Assembly (NCBI GenBank): GCA_018266215.1
Contig: JAFEAV010000042.1
Coordinates: 1-54,223 of the forward strand
Length of the DNA: 54,223 bases
Direction: 5' to 3'
Source of the DNA: Cyanobacteria bacterium SZAS LIN-3
GTDB lineage: Bacteria; Cyanobacteriota; Vampirovibrionia; Obscuribacterales; Obscuribacteraceae
Shown here: positions 16,842 through 25,151 of the stretch, piece after piece
How positions within the stretch are numbered: position 1 is the stretch's first letter
How the letters are laid out: each line of letters opens with the position of its first letter
Notes under the pieces: model-generated
What the model saw: only the letters and a program-made list of their open reading frames with translations
The model's database searches: none
Told to the model about the DNA's origin: nothing
Translations under genes and position numbers: made by a program

Positions 16842-18170
16842 TCACTGTTTTGATAAGTGAATCATAGCCGCTTTTTCGAAATCGGCTATTAGCTTCTCGG
16901 CCTGGATGTTGTTAAGTGTCAGCCGCCCATCGGGTAATCGCAGGTAGAGCGGCTTGCCGTCAGCGTTTTTCCCGTAAGACTGATTTATGTCTTTCTGATC
17001 CTGGTCTTTTGTAAAGCGGTAAAGCTCAGGGCTTTCCTGTAAAAGTTTGCGCCTTTCGCCCTTGCCTTCCTTAAACAGGGCCAGGGATTCGGCCGCCATT
17101 TCCAGAGGATTGCTGAAGTAAAAGGTGGCCGGGCGTACCAGGGCTGCTTCGCGCATCTTGCCCGGATCCAGTCTGGCTGCGTTTTGCAAGTCGCTTACCT
17201 GACCGTTTTTGTCCAGATATTGACCCTTATCGTTGATGGACAGCCAGTCGAGGCTGTCCGGTTCGACCCGGTAGAGGTCGCCGGATTTTGACCGCAGGGC
17301 GAAGATAGTCTCGCCCGCCGGGCTGACGAAAGGATCAAAGCCCAGAGCCCGTGAGTAGGTGAGGAATTGCTTCTCTCTCAGCCAGCCGAGTCTGGCCTGA
17401 CTGTTGTGAGCCAGCTCATGCAGGACGACGTGTTCATCAATGCTGCCGGCGAAGCTCTGCTTCCCGTCTTTGACGACGAGATTCTCGCCCAGACCGTCAG
17501 GACCCACATAAATTGCCGCTTTGCCGTCTTTGTCGTGGGCCACATGGGTGGCGGCGGCATCGTCGGCATCCTTGCGCAGAGGCGTTTTCAGGAAATAGAA
17601 TTTCAAGCCCTGGTGATTGTCGTTGGGCAAAAGCTGGGATGGGCGGCCGCGCTCAAGCGCGCCTTTTAGATTCGCCAGCTCCAGCAAGCGCGGCGCCCGA
17701 GCATGGACCATTTCTCCATGCCGCACTTTGCCCTGGGCATCGAAACTGAGCTGTCCTTCTACGTCTTCGCCCTCGTGGCTGAAACGCACTTTGTATTTGT
17801 GCGTCAGCTCTCGCCGGTACTCATCGGTCAGGTGCTCGATTTTCTTGTCGGCCAGGTGCAGGCCTTCGGCACTGTCTTTTGTGCTGAAGAGGGTGACATC
17901 CTTGTTGTTTACTGCAATTGAATAGACAAGGTCATTGTTGGTCCCGACTCGCACCTGTACCTGGTGTTCCAGGGCCCAGTCGTTGCGGCCTTTTTCGCTG
18001 GTCGGCGCTTCCAGCTGGCCGTCGCTGACCCGGTGGGCTGAGTCGTCGTAGAGTCTGGAAGCCGCTTGCAGACCGAGATGTTGATGCTCGGAGTCAGTAT
18101 CGTTGCGCCCCAAGTCGGACGAGTGCATCGCCGGTGCGGTTGCTTCTTCGAGCTCTGCCTTTGTCTCCAC
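16842..18170 (-). CDS. Zincin-type metalloprotease-like protein
   Basis: A 442-residue protein with a GTG start. A zinc-protease motif HELAH is at about residues 251-255, preceded by the hydrophobic helix EHVVLHELAHNSQ. A second Glu-rich helix about 130 residues later (LEMAAESLALF) could supply a third ligand, as in gluzincins of the lethal-factor/toxin type. There is no signal peptide or membrane segment, and the first 90 residues look disordered. Family is otherwise unrecognised. The DUF2314 lipoprotein gene lies 12 bp downstream. Metal-dependent proteolysis is predicted from the motif; the substrate is unknown. Confidence 0.75.
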   Translation of the reverse strand: METKAELEEATAPAMHSSDLGRNDTDSEHQHLGLQAASRLYDDSAHRVSDGQLEAPTSEKGRNDWALEHQVQVRVGTNNDLVYSIAVNNKDVTLFSTKDSAEGLHLADKKIEHLTDEYRRELTHKYKVRFSHEGEDVEGQLSFDAQGKVRHGEMVHARAPRLLELANLKGALERGRPSQLLPNDNHQGLKFYFLKTPLRKDADDAAATHVAHDKDGKAAIYVGPDGLGENLVVKDGKQSFAGSIDEHVVLHELAHNSQARLGWLREKQFLTYSRALGFDPFVSPAGETIFALRSKSGDLYRVEPDSLDWLSINDKGQYLDKNGQVSDLQNAARLDPGKMREAALVRPATFYFSNPLEMAAESLALFKEGKGERRKLLQESPELYRFTKDQDQKDINQSYGKNADGKPLYLRLPDGRLTLNNIQAEKLIADFEKAAMIHLSKQ

Positions 18171-18220
18171 TTTTCATTTTTACCCCGGTAGGGGCATATT
18201 AAATCGGCCGCCGGTGCCGA

Positions 18221-19255
18221 TCAGGTGAAACGCGAAACCACCTTGAGCACTTTCAAAATCTGTTCCTTGACCGGTTTGCGGTGGGCTGAGCCTTCTTTGC
18301 CTTTCATAAATTCGGCATAGTTGGCCACAAAAGCGTCATAGCTCTCGGCCAGCATGCGGTCGTTGGAGTATTTGGGACTGAAGCCCAGCTCCTTGAGCGG
18401 CTGTATGTCGAAGTAGAAATCCTCGCCATAGGTCAAGTAGTGCCAGGGTGCAAGCGGACAGAGACCGAGTTTGTCCAGTGTCTGCAAGGTGCCCACCGTC
18501 AGTGCCGCAGGCAGGCGAATGACCTTGGAACGAGAGCCGGCGTGCTGTATCAATGTTTCCAGGGTGGGCTTGAGGGCCCGGAAGTCAGCGCTGCCCACAT
18601 TGTAGAAGCCGGGCTGCTGATTGTTCATGAGCATGAAATAGCAGTCGATCAGGTCCTGGGCGTGGAGAAATTGAATTTTGTTCTCGCCATCACCGATGAC
18701 ATAGACGTTGATGTCGTTTTTGATCCAGTCGAAAAGCAGTTGAAAAATGCCCAGACGCCCGTTGGCGATAATTGTGCGCGGGCGCACCGATATTAGTGGC
18801 ACGCCGGCTCGGGCGCAAACCTCTGCCGCCGCCATTTCACCATCGTATTTGCTCTGTCCGTAAAGCTCAATCGGCGCCGGCTTTGCCGTCACCGTGACCG
18901 GGCTGGGGGTCTTGCCGAAAATGGCCGAGGAGCTCAGGTAGACAAAGCTCTGTGCCCCGGCATCGACCGAGGCCTGGGCAATCAGCCTGGTGCCGTCGAC
19001 ATTGACCCGGCGGAATAAATCACCTGACTTGGTCAGGGGCACAAGGGCCGCCGTATGATGCACGATATCTACGCCCTGGACGGCTTTTTTGACGGCCTCG
19101 GCATCGAGCAGATTGCCAAGGACAAACTCGGCGCCTTTGGGCCGCTCCGGGTCATCCCAGATGTCCAGAATGCGCACCTGGGCGCCCTCGTCCAGAAGGC
19201 GGCGGACAATGAGGTTGCCGAGAAAGCCGGAGCCGCCGGTTACTAAATGTCTCAT
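18221..19255 (-). CDS. NAD-dependent epimerase/dehydratase
   Basis: A 344-residue extended SDR protein. TGGSGFLG is the nucleotide-binding loop, an acidic residue in ILDIWDD suggests NAD preference, and the active-site pair is in YGQSKYDGE with the upstream SSSAIFG. It resembles sugar-nucleotide epimerases and 3-beta-HSD-like enzymes alike; the substrate cannot be told. It is divergent from thrB across 89 bp and 50 bp upstream of the metalloprotease gene on the same strand. A paralogue is at 10131-11207. Confidence 0.88.
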   Translation of the reverse strand: MRHLVTGGSGFLGNLIVRRLLDEGAQVRILDIWDDPERPKGAEFVLGNLLDAEAVKKAVQGVDIVHHTAALVPLTKSGDLFRRVNVDGTRLIAQASVDAGAQSFVYLSSSAIFGKTPSPVTVTAKPAPIELYGQSKYDGEMAAAEVCARAGVPLISVRPRTIIANGRLGIFQLLFDWIKNDINVYVIGDGENKIQFLHAQDLIDCYFMLMNNQQPGFYNVGSADFRALKPTLETLIQHAGSRSKVIRLPAALTVGTLQTLDKLGLCPLAPWHYLTYGEDFYFDIQPLKELGFSPKYSNDRMLAESYDAFVANYAEFMKGKEGSAHRKPVKEQILKVLKVVSRFT

Positions 19256-19344
19256 AGTTTTGGTGTCGATGGTAATGGCTCCCTGGATAATTGATAATTC
19301 TGGCAGCTTTTATGAGATTTGGGTTGTGACAACAATAAATTGCC

Positions 19345-20313
19345 ATGATTGACCTGGAAACCGCAATTACTAAAGAGCGCCGGATCACTCTCAAGCTGCC
19401 GGGCACCACGTCCAATCTCGGTCCTGGTCTGGATTGTCTTGGCCTGGCCCTGAACATCTACAGCAAGATGTCCTTCTTTCTTTTGCCCGAAAATGACCCG
19501 GGTATTCCCCTGATAACTTTCAAGGGTTCGATTGCCAAGAGTAGCCTGGCGCAGGATCAGGGCACTCTCACTTATACGATTTTGAGTCGCCTCTGGCAGC
19601 AGGACCAGAACCTGCTGCAGCGGGTGCGCATAATTATCGACTCGGAGATACCTCTGGGCGTTGGGCTGGGAAGCAGTTCCACAGCCATTCTTGGCGCTCT
19701 ATGGGCGGCAAATGTCTTCAAGGATGTCCTGCCGACGGCGCCGGACCTGCTGGCGGAAGCCTGTGAGCTGGAAGGTCACCCCGAGACCCTGGCCGCCTGC
19801 CTGCTTGGCAGTATGGTCGTCTGCGGTCAGTCCACATCTGCGCTGGGCGGTAAGCGCATTATCACTCAGCGTCTCAACTGGCCCGCCGACTGGCATTGCA
19901 TCGTAGTTTCGCCCCAATATACTTTGACGACTCCAGCGGCCAGGAAAGTCCTGCCCAAGGAAGTCAAATTTGAAGACGCACTGAGCAATGTGCAGAAAAC
20001 GGCTTTGCTTGTGGCTGCCGTCACGCGCAATGATGATCAGGCCATGAAAGAAGCGCTTGAAGACAGGCTGCACGAGCCCTACCGCGCGCAGCTGGTGCCC
20101 GAGCTTTCGCGCCTGCGGCGTGAGCTGGCGTCCGAGCCTATCATCGGTTGTGTCCTCTCCGGCGCCGGGTCTTCGGTGCTGGTTATCGTCAATAAGCGCA
20201 GTAAAGCGCAGGTGCTCGCTCATATCAATAATTGGGCTGAGACCGAAGCCAAGCCGCCCCGGGTGCTCGATTTGCAGGTCGACAACGACGGCATTCAGGA
20301 ACTGGAGATTTAG
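19345..20313 (+). CDS. thrB: Homoserine kinase (GHMP kinase family)
   Basis: Phosphorylates L-homoserine to O-phosphohomoserine in threonine synthesis. The 322-residue protein shows GHMP kinase motif 1 (PGTTSNLGPGLDCLGLAL, with the NLGPGxD form typical of ThrB), the ATP-loop PLGVGLGSSSTAILGAL near residue 102, and the C-terminal motif GCVLSGAGSSVLVIV. Length fits ThrB. No thrC or hom gene is adjacent; the next gene downstream encodes a small exported protein starting just after the stop. Other GHMP kinases are possible but the motif 1 wording favours ThrB. Confidence 0.9.
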   Translation: MIDLETAITKERRITLKLPGTTSNLGPGLDCLGLALNIYSKMSFFLLPENDPGIPLITFKGSIAKSSLAQDQGTLTYTILSRLWQQDQNLLQRVRIIIDSEIPLGVGLGSSSTAILGALWAANVFKDVLPTAPDLLAEACELEGHPETLAACLLGSMVVCGQSTSALGGKRIITQRLNWPADWHCIVVSPQYTLTTPAARKVLPKEVKFEDALSNVQKTALLVAAVTRNDDQAMKEALEDRLHEPYRAQLVPELSRLRRELASEPIIGCVLSGAGSSVLVIVNKRSKAQVLAHINNWAETEAKPPRVLDLQVDNDGIQELEI

Positions 20314-20331
20314 GTGTCTTCGTTGGCAAGT

Positions 20332-20826
20332 ATGATTAAACATGCTTGCGTGCTTGTTCCGGCATTGCTCTCGCTGTCGTGTGCTCCTCGGGCCTTTTGC
20401 GCCGATGATCCAATTACAGGCTTTAGAAGTGAATGCGGTCCGGGCTTGGCGCTGAAGAAAAAGCAAGAATTGTTGCCGTGGCTGGCTCCGATCCGAGATA
20501 AAATTCGCCGACAGCCTTCATTTGGAGAGCTGGCCCAGTCGTTGGAGAACCAAAAAGAGAACGATGTTGAGGTTTGGTGCTTCTTTGCGATAAATCCAAA
20601 GTCAGGCCAACTTGAGAACGAACGCATCGTTTGCAAAAACGCTGACGGTTCTTCGGCCGGGTTGCTGCTGGAACTCCTCAAGAAAGTTGCGCCATACGAT
20701 GGTTATCCGAATGACACGGTGATTTCAGATGGTCTGGCGGTCAGACTGATCAAGCATGGCAAGGTGGTTCGGATTTTAGTTGAGCTGGGCACGCTCTCTT
20801 CGACAAGACGTCTGAGTGGACCTTAA
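20332..20826 (+). CDS. Small exported protein, possibly TonB-C-like fold
   Basis: About 164 residues from ATG 20332; an in-frame GTG at 20314 directly abuts the thrB stop and is an alternative. The N-terminus is a signal peptide (MIKHACVLVPALLSLSC, ending near AFCADD). The mature domain has a strand-rich layout (VEVWCFFAINPKSGQLENERIV) with a helix containing LLLELLKKVAPY, loosely like TonB C-terminal-type domains in which a residue-by-residue strand pair flanks a helix. This resemblance is weak. It faces another small exported protein gene convergently, 26 bp away. Function unknown. Confidence 0.65.
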   Translation: MIKHACVLVPALLSLSCAPRAFCADDPITGFRSECGPGLALKKKQELLPWLAPIRDKIRRQPSFGELAQSLENQKENDVEVWCFFAINPKSGQLENERIVCKNADGSSAGLLLELLKKVAPYDGYPNDTVISDGLAVRLIKHGKVVRILVELGTLSSTRRLSGP

Positions 20827-20852
20827 CGGGCGGCTGAACTGCGTCACCAAAC

Positions 20853-21653
20853 CTAAGGAAACGGCGCTACAGGCTCGCCCTGTTCGAGTAGCTTGCTGTA
20901 CTTCCTCTTCAATTGACCGGCAAAGGCGATGATTTCTTCTCGACTGGGCTGCAGCTTGTTCTTGAGAAATTGCGGCCACTCTTGCAGAAATTTGGAAATT
21001 TCGCCTTGGCCTGTAATTAATTCACCGACATCGGCCTGGGACCAGTATTTCTTGCCCTCAGGGCACAGTCTGCTAACTGCTATACCGACAATGTTGGACC
21101 GGTCGCTAATGTCGGTGATACTAACAGTGTTGGGCAGCAAGGCTATGAAAGACGCAGGAATCAAAGGGAAGTAGACACTCCGTGCCTCCAGGCGTCTGGA
21201 AATCGTCGAACCCAGCTCGATGCGCCAATCTTCGGCTTCCTTGTTGCTCACCTGCATGATCCGGTAGCTGCTAACTGAGGCGCTTACAGGAGCTGCGATG
21301 AAGTCCGGTGGTTTCATCGGTGGGCAGGTCATCGTGGCATACAGGGTCCAGAAATCGCGCGCCAGAGACCCTGATAGTTCAGTTGTTTTGAAGTTAGAGA
21401 AATGGCCCGCCCTGTCTACATCGAACACAATGGCAGTTCGTTCAAAATGTTCTTTTTCGCTGTAGCGGTCGCCTTGATCCAGGGGAATTGAACCGACCAC
21501 AATGTCGTTGATCGACTGGTAGTAGCCAAAGTCTGGTGGTTTCTTGGGGCAGGATTCGCGCCTGGCCTGGGCCATTCCCACACCAGGCCAAAAAAATGGT
21601 GCTGCCGCGATCAAGCAGCAGCACCGAATTTTGGTCTTATTGACCCAGGACAT
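20853..21653 (-). CDS. Exported protein of unknown function, TonB-C-like segment
   Basis: 266 residues with a signal peptide (basic start, hydrophobic core to about residue 29, GMAQA cleavage region). A middle segment (ERTAIVFDVDRAGHFSNFKTTELSG ... ATMTCPPM) has the strand-helix-strand look of TonB C-terminal-like domains, similar in spirit to the convergent neighbour. Its ATG lies inside the last codons of the deoxyhypusine-synthase-like gene (17-bp overlap), so the two are likely co-transcribed. No catalytic motif seen. Confidence 0.65.
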   Translation of the reverse strand: MSWVNKTKIRCCCLIAAAPFFWPGVGMAQARRESCPKKPPDFGYYQSINDIVVGSIPLDQGDRYSEKEHFERTAIVFDVDRAGHFSNFKTTELSGSLARDFWTLYATMTCPPMKPPDFIAAPVSASVSSYRIMQVSNKEAEDWRIELGSTISRRLEARSVYFPLIPASFIALLPNTVSITDISDRSNIVGIAVSRLCPEGKKYWSQADVGELITGQGEISKFLQEWPQFLKNKLQPSREEIIAFAGQLKRKYSKLLEQGEPVAPFP

Positions 21654-22668
21654 AAGCGAAGATCAAAGGCGCAACGATGGAAGCGTCCGATTCGATAACG
21701 AAGCGGGGTGTGTCTTCCGAAAGCTTGCCCCAGGTGATCTTTTCGTTGGGCACAGCGCCACTGTATGAGCCGAAGCTGGTCGTGCTGTCCGAGATCTGGC
21801 AGAAATAACCCCAGAGTTTGCAGTCTTCCTGGAGGTCTTGCTGAATCAAAGGCACAACGCAGATGGGGAAATCACCGGCAATGCCGCCGGCAATCTGGAA
21901 GAAGCCGATGGATTCTTTGGAGCTGTTGGCGCGGTACCAGTCGATCAGGAAGCCCATTTGCTCCAGACCGGATTTGACGGTGTGGTAGGACTTGATGTCT
22001 TTGCGGATGACGTGTGAGACGAAAATATTGCCCAGGGTAGAGTCTTCCCAGCCGGGTGTGATTATAGGCAGGTTCTTCTCGCAGGCAGCGACCATCCAGG
22101 AGTCTTTAGGATCGACTTGATAGTGCTTTTCGATCTTGCCCGAGCGAATCAGCTGATACATGTATTCGTAGGGGAAATAGCTCTTGCCGGCTTTGTCGGC
22201 ATCCTGCCAGAGTTCCAGCACTTCGTTCTCGATGCGGCGGATAGCTTCATCTTCGGGGATGCAGGTGTCGGTGACACGGTTCATACCGCGGCTGTGCAGC
22301 TCTTGCTCTTCTTTGGGGCTGAGCTGGCGGTAATGGGGAACGCGTTCATAGTGATTGTGGGCGACCAGATTGAAGATGTCTTCTTCAAGGTTGGCGCCGG
22401 TGCAGCAAATGGCGTGCACTTTGTCCTGGCGGATCATCTCGGCCAGGGAAAGACCCAGTTCGGCGGTACTCATGGCGCCGGCCAGGGTGAGGAACATTTT
22501 GCCGCCCTTGTTCAGGTGCGCTACGTAAGCTTCAGCGGCGTCGACTACGACGGCTGCGTTGAAATGGCGGAAGTTATGTTTGACGAATTGTTTGACCGTG
22601 GCAAAGGTCTCTTTGCTCGTCGGGCAAATATCTGTTTTCACGCCTGCTTCTTTTTCCACTACGTTCAC
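21637..22668 (-). CDS. Deoxyhypusine synthase-like enzyme
   Basis: In eukaryotes and archaea deoxyhypusine synthase moves an aminobutyl group from spermidine to eIF5A; bacterial relatives are thought to act on polyamines or other targets. Family features seen: LTLAGAMSTAELG, ICCTGANLEEDIFN, ITPGWEDSTLGN (NAD-binding), IGFFQIAGGIAGDFPIC, and WGKL with the catalytic-type Lys near residue 315. I chose GTG 22668 because AGGAG lies 7 nt upstream; an ATG at 22707 would add 13 residues with a poor ribosome site. No eIF5A/EF-P gene is present in the window. The downstream exported-protein gene overlaps by 17 bp. Confidence 0.88.
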   Translation of the reverse strand: MNVVEKEAGVKTDICPTSKETFATVKQFVKHNFRHFNAAVVVDAAEAYVAHLNKGGKMFLTLAGAMSTAELGLSLAEMIRQDKVHAICCTGANLEEDIFNLVAHNHYERVPHYRQLSPKEEQELHSRGMNRVTDTCIPEDEAIRRIENEVLELWQDADKAGKSYFPYEYMYQLIRSGKIEKHYQVDPKDSWMVAACEKNLPIITPGWEDSTLGNIFVSHVIRKDIKSYHTVKSGLEQMGFLIDWYRANSSKESIGFFQIAGGIAGDFPICVVPLIQQDLQEDCKLWGYFCQISDSTTSFGSYSGAVPNEKITWGKLSEDTPRFVIESDASIVAPLIFAYVLGQ

Positions 22669-23213
22669 AGCAACACTCCTGGGGCCTGGGACTGAAATAA
22701 GGAGCATATCCTACCCCATGGGGCTTTCAAGATGGCGCACTTGTCTCAGTATTGGCTCCATTTGTAAAGGCTGAGCTAGCTTGTGTGAGGTGTAAAGGAG
22801 GCTTTGATTACTGTTCTTTTCTTGCTCCTCATGACAGGCGGAGTGGATGAGAACGGCTTCAGCGTTTATATCCGGCGGATATCGGCTGAGCTTGGCTGCG
22901 CCAGCATTAGTATTGCCTAATGAGCCCGGTGACGTAAGCCGCGCGAAGCAATTGCTTTGACCCGCGCCTATTTTTTATGGTGAACGTCTATTCATTCTTC
23001 CGCGTTGAAATAAGGAACCCTTTTTTATTTCATAACCAGCCAAAAGCACCTCTGCTATTTCTGCTTCAACTGAGTTTGCCACCACCCGTGGTGAACACCT
23101 GGAAGACCATCTTTCTCTCAGCGGTGCTTCATTGGCCTGTCCAGTGTTCGCGCTAGCTTCCACAAACAAAAAATTCAGAAGCTCTCCCGGGCTTCAATCT
23201 TGAGGAGACCACT
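22669..23213. promoter_or_regulatory. 545-bp divergent intergenic region with hairpins
   Basis: Separates the deoxyhypusine-synthase-like gene from the M28 peptidase gene. It holds a perfect CACCAC-CC-GTGGTG palindrome (23080-23093), a GAAATAA...TTATTTC hairpin (23007-23031) and, at 22797-22801, a strong GGAGG followed by a 38-codon frame (22804-22920, TTG start, but spacing only 2 nt). No convincing gene or tRNA was seen. The M28 gene has its own GAGGAG ribosome site at its end. Confidence 0.4.
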
Positions 23214-24434
23214 ATGCCAAGCGCATTCAGTGTGGGCGGCTTGCTGCTGCTCGCCGTACTCTTTCTTGTTTTCTTCCTCCTCCGCTCGGCTCGTCGCAAC
23301 GCGTCCAACGCGAAGCCCGACGTCGCGCCGGACAGTTCCCATGACCATGGTCACGGCAGCCATCAGCACGAACAGGCCACCCCGCCCGTCGGTGCTCTCC
23401 TGCCTGCCGAGGGCGACTTTGACGCCATCCACAAGGGCAAGGCCCGCGCCGGTGGTTGCAAGTTCGACGAAGCCGAGGTGCGTCGCACCCGAAACTTCCG
23501 CACGCCCAAGATCGACACCACCAACCTGCCCAAGCCGGACCCTCGCATCGTCGGCGCTTTCGCCGGCATCGACATCAACCGGCTCAAGGACGTGATCCAG
23601 AAGCTCTCCGGTGAGGTGCCGATCACGGCTGCCGGTCAGACGACCACCCTGGTCACTCGCAACAGCTTCACCAAGGGCCTCGATGTGGCGCTCGGCTTCA
23701 TCGAAGAGCAGTACAAGGCCATGGGCAACGGCATCACCGTTACTCGGCATGCCTACAAGGTGCGCGGCAAGACGTTCTACAACATCATCGCCGAGCGCCG
23801 CGGCAACACCACTCCAGACAAGGTCGTCGTCTTCGGCGCCCATCTGGATTCCACCGCCGGTAGCCCCTGGGGCTCCGAGAGCAACTGCCCCGGTGCCGAC
23901 GACGACGGATCTGGTACGGCCGCTCTCCTCGAGCTGGCTCGTAACATTTCCGCTCTGCCGCTGGGTCACACTGTGCGCTTCTGCCACTTCACCGGCGAAG
24001 AGCAGGGTCTGTGGGGCAGCTATGCCTATTCGGACAAGCTGGCCAAGGAAGGTGTCGATGTCGTGGCCATGGTCGAGCTCGACATGGTCGGTTACTGCGC
24101 CAAGCCCGGCAATCGTCTGGACATCCATGACGGCGCCGACAAGAACGGCTCGCACGCTCTGACCGTCATGTTCACGCGCAACATCAAGGCGTACGGTATC
24201 AACCTCAACCCGGTCGATACCCACAACCACGCCGTCGATGACCGCTCGGACCATGCCGGCTTCCTCGACCACGGCTGGAAGGCTGTTCTGCTGTCGGAGG
24301 AATTCACCGACGACGGCTTCAACCCCAACTACCACACCACGGGCGACCGGCTCTCCGCCGTCAATCTGCCCTACATGGTGGAAGTGGTCAAGGCTGTTGT
24401 GGCCACCGCTTGTGAGCTCGCCGCTCTCAAGTAA
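23214..24434 (+). CDS. M28-family zinc aminopeptidase, membrane-anchored
   Basis: 406 residues. A hydrophobic anchor occupies residues about 8-27, followed by a short His-rich stretch (DHGHGSHQHE). The M28 di-zinc site is complete: FGAHLDS (His, Asp), GADDDGSGTAALLE (bridging Asp), FTGEEQGLWGS (catalytic Glu and Glu ligand), ELDMVGY (Asp ligand) and NYHTTGD (His ligand). It would trim amino acids from peptides outside the cytoplasm. GAGGAG lies 7-8 nt before the ATG. Codons end in C or G far more than in the neighbours (AAC, AAG, GAC, ATC), which points to very high expression or recent transfer. That bias also creates a long meaningless frame on the other strand. Confidence 0.93.
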   Translation: MPSAFSVGGLLLLAVLFLVFFLLRSARRNASNAKPDVAPDSSHDHGHGSHQHEQATPPVGALLPAEGDFDAIHKGKARAGGCKFDEAEVRRTRNFRTPKIDTTNLPKPDPRIVGAFAGIDINRLKDVIQKLSGEVPITAAGQTTTLVTRNSFTKGLDVALGFIEEQYKAMGNGITVTRHAYKVRGKTFYNIIAERRGNTTPDKVVVFGAHLDSTAGSPWGSESNCPGADDDGSGTAALLELARNISALPLGHTVRFCHFTGEEQGLWGSYAYSDKLAKEGVDVVAMVELDMVGYCAKPGNRLDIHDGADKNGSHALTVMFTRNIKAYGINLNPVDTHNHAVDDRSDHAGFLDHGWKAVLLSEEFTDDGFNPNYHTTGDRLSAVNLPYMVEVVKAVVATACELAALK

Positions 24435-24482
24435 GTAAATGGGCTCTGGAAAGAGTCTGTTTCGAGAGAGGCTTCTTCTTGT

Positions 24483-24502
24483 CCTGCGGTGCAAACCGCA
24501 GG
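24483..24502 (+). terminator. Hairpin terminator candidate after the M28 gene
   Basis: Perfect 8-bp stem CCTGCGGT-GCAA-ACCGCAGG with a tetraloop, 48 bp after the M28 stop, followed by a T-rich but interrupted tract. Likely a terminator or 3'-end stabilising hairpin. Confidence 0.5.
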
Positions 24503-24527
24503 GCAATTTGAAGCTTTTCTCTTTGTC

Positions 24528-24554
24528 TTGATATACTAACAGCGATAGTATAAT
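24528..24554 (+). promoter_or_regulatory. Candidate promoter for the GNAT gene
   Basis: A perfect TATAAT (24549-24554) has TTGATA (24528-24533) upstream with a 15-bp spacer, shorter than the usual 17. The GNAT start is 80 bp downstream. Confidence 0.4.
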
Positions 24555-24633
24555 TGATATGACATGCCACTACTGGTGGTGGAAATGTGGGAAAATGGAC
24601 CCTGTCAATTTAGACGAGGTGAAAGTTGAGTAA

Positions 24634-25065
24634 ATGAACAAGGATGATTTTCAAATTGTCAGTCAGGCTGCGCCCTCCGACGATGAGCTTGGGGTCATCA
24701 AGTCCATTCTCAACGAACAGCATCAGGACCTGGGGCTGAAGTGGGCACCGCAGCCGCTTTCAGTGCTTGTGCGCGATGCCGAGGGCAAGGTCCTGGGTGG
24801 CCTCAGTGGCTCGACCAACTGGGGCTGGCTGCATGTTGACCTGCTGGCCGTATCTGTCGCTCTTCGCGGTGCCGGAGTGGGCAGTAAATTGCTGGCCGAC
24901 GCCGAGGAAATCGCCCGGCAGAGAGGCTGCCGCTATAGCTTTCTCGATACCTTCAGTTTTCAGGCGCTGGGCTTCTATGAAAAACATGGTTACGACATCT
25001 ACGGTGTGCTGGACGACTTCCCTACCGGCGCCCAGCGCTATTTCCTGAAAAAGTCGCTGCAGTAA
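24634..25065 (+). CDS. GNAT-family N-acetyltransferase
   Basis: 143 residues covering one GNAT domain. The acetyl-CoA-binding loop is RGAGVGSKLLADAEEIA, preceded by the strand LHVDLLAVSVALR and followed by the C-terminal YSFLDTFSFQALGFYEKHGYDIYGVLDDF typical of the family. It transfers an acetyl group from acetyl-CoA to an amine; the substrate is unknown. Its own promoter is likely at 24528-24554. The exported YyaL-type gene follows 86 bp downstream on the same strand. Confidence 0.9.
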   Translation: MNKDDFQIVSQAAPSDDELGVIKSILNEQHQDLGLKWAPQPLSVLVRDAEGKVLGGLSGSTNWGWLHVDLLAVSVALRGAGVGSKLLADAEEIARQRGCRYSFLDTFSFQALGFYEKHGYDIYGVLDDFPTGAQRYFLKKSLQ

Positions 25066-25151
25066 CCAAGCAGCTAGAATATTCCTCCATGGGTTTGCGT
25101 TTGAGTCTTTGTCAGTTTCCCCCTGTCCCTGATCTGTGGAGGACTTCATCG

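Noticed and set aside
22804..22920. 38-codon gene after a strong GGAGG
   Set aside because: The only usable start (TTG) lies 2 nt from the ribosome site, and the product has no recognisable feature; kept only as part of a finding.
23175..24506. 443-codon frame on the minus strand
   Set aside because: It is the mirror of the M28 peptidase gene; the opposite strand encodes a complete di-zinc peptidase, and the frame's open length follows from C/G-ending codons.
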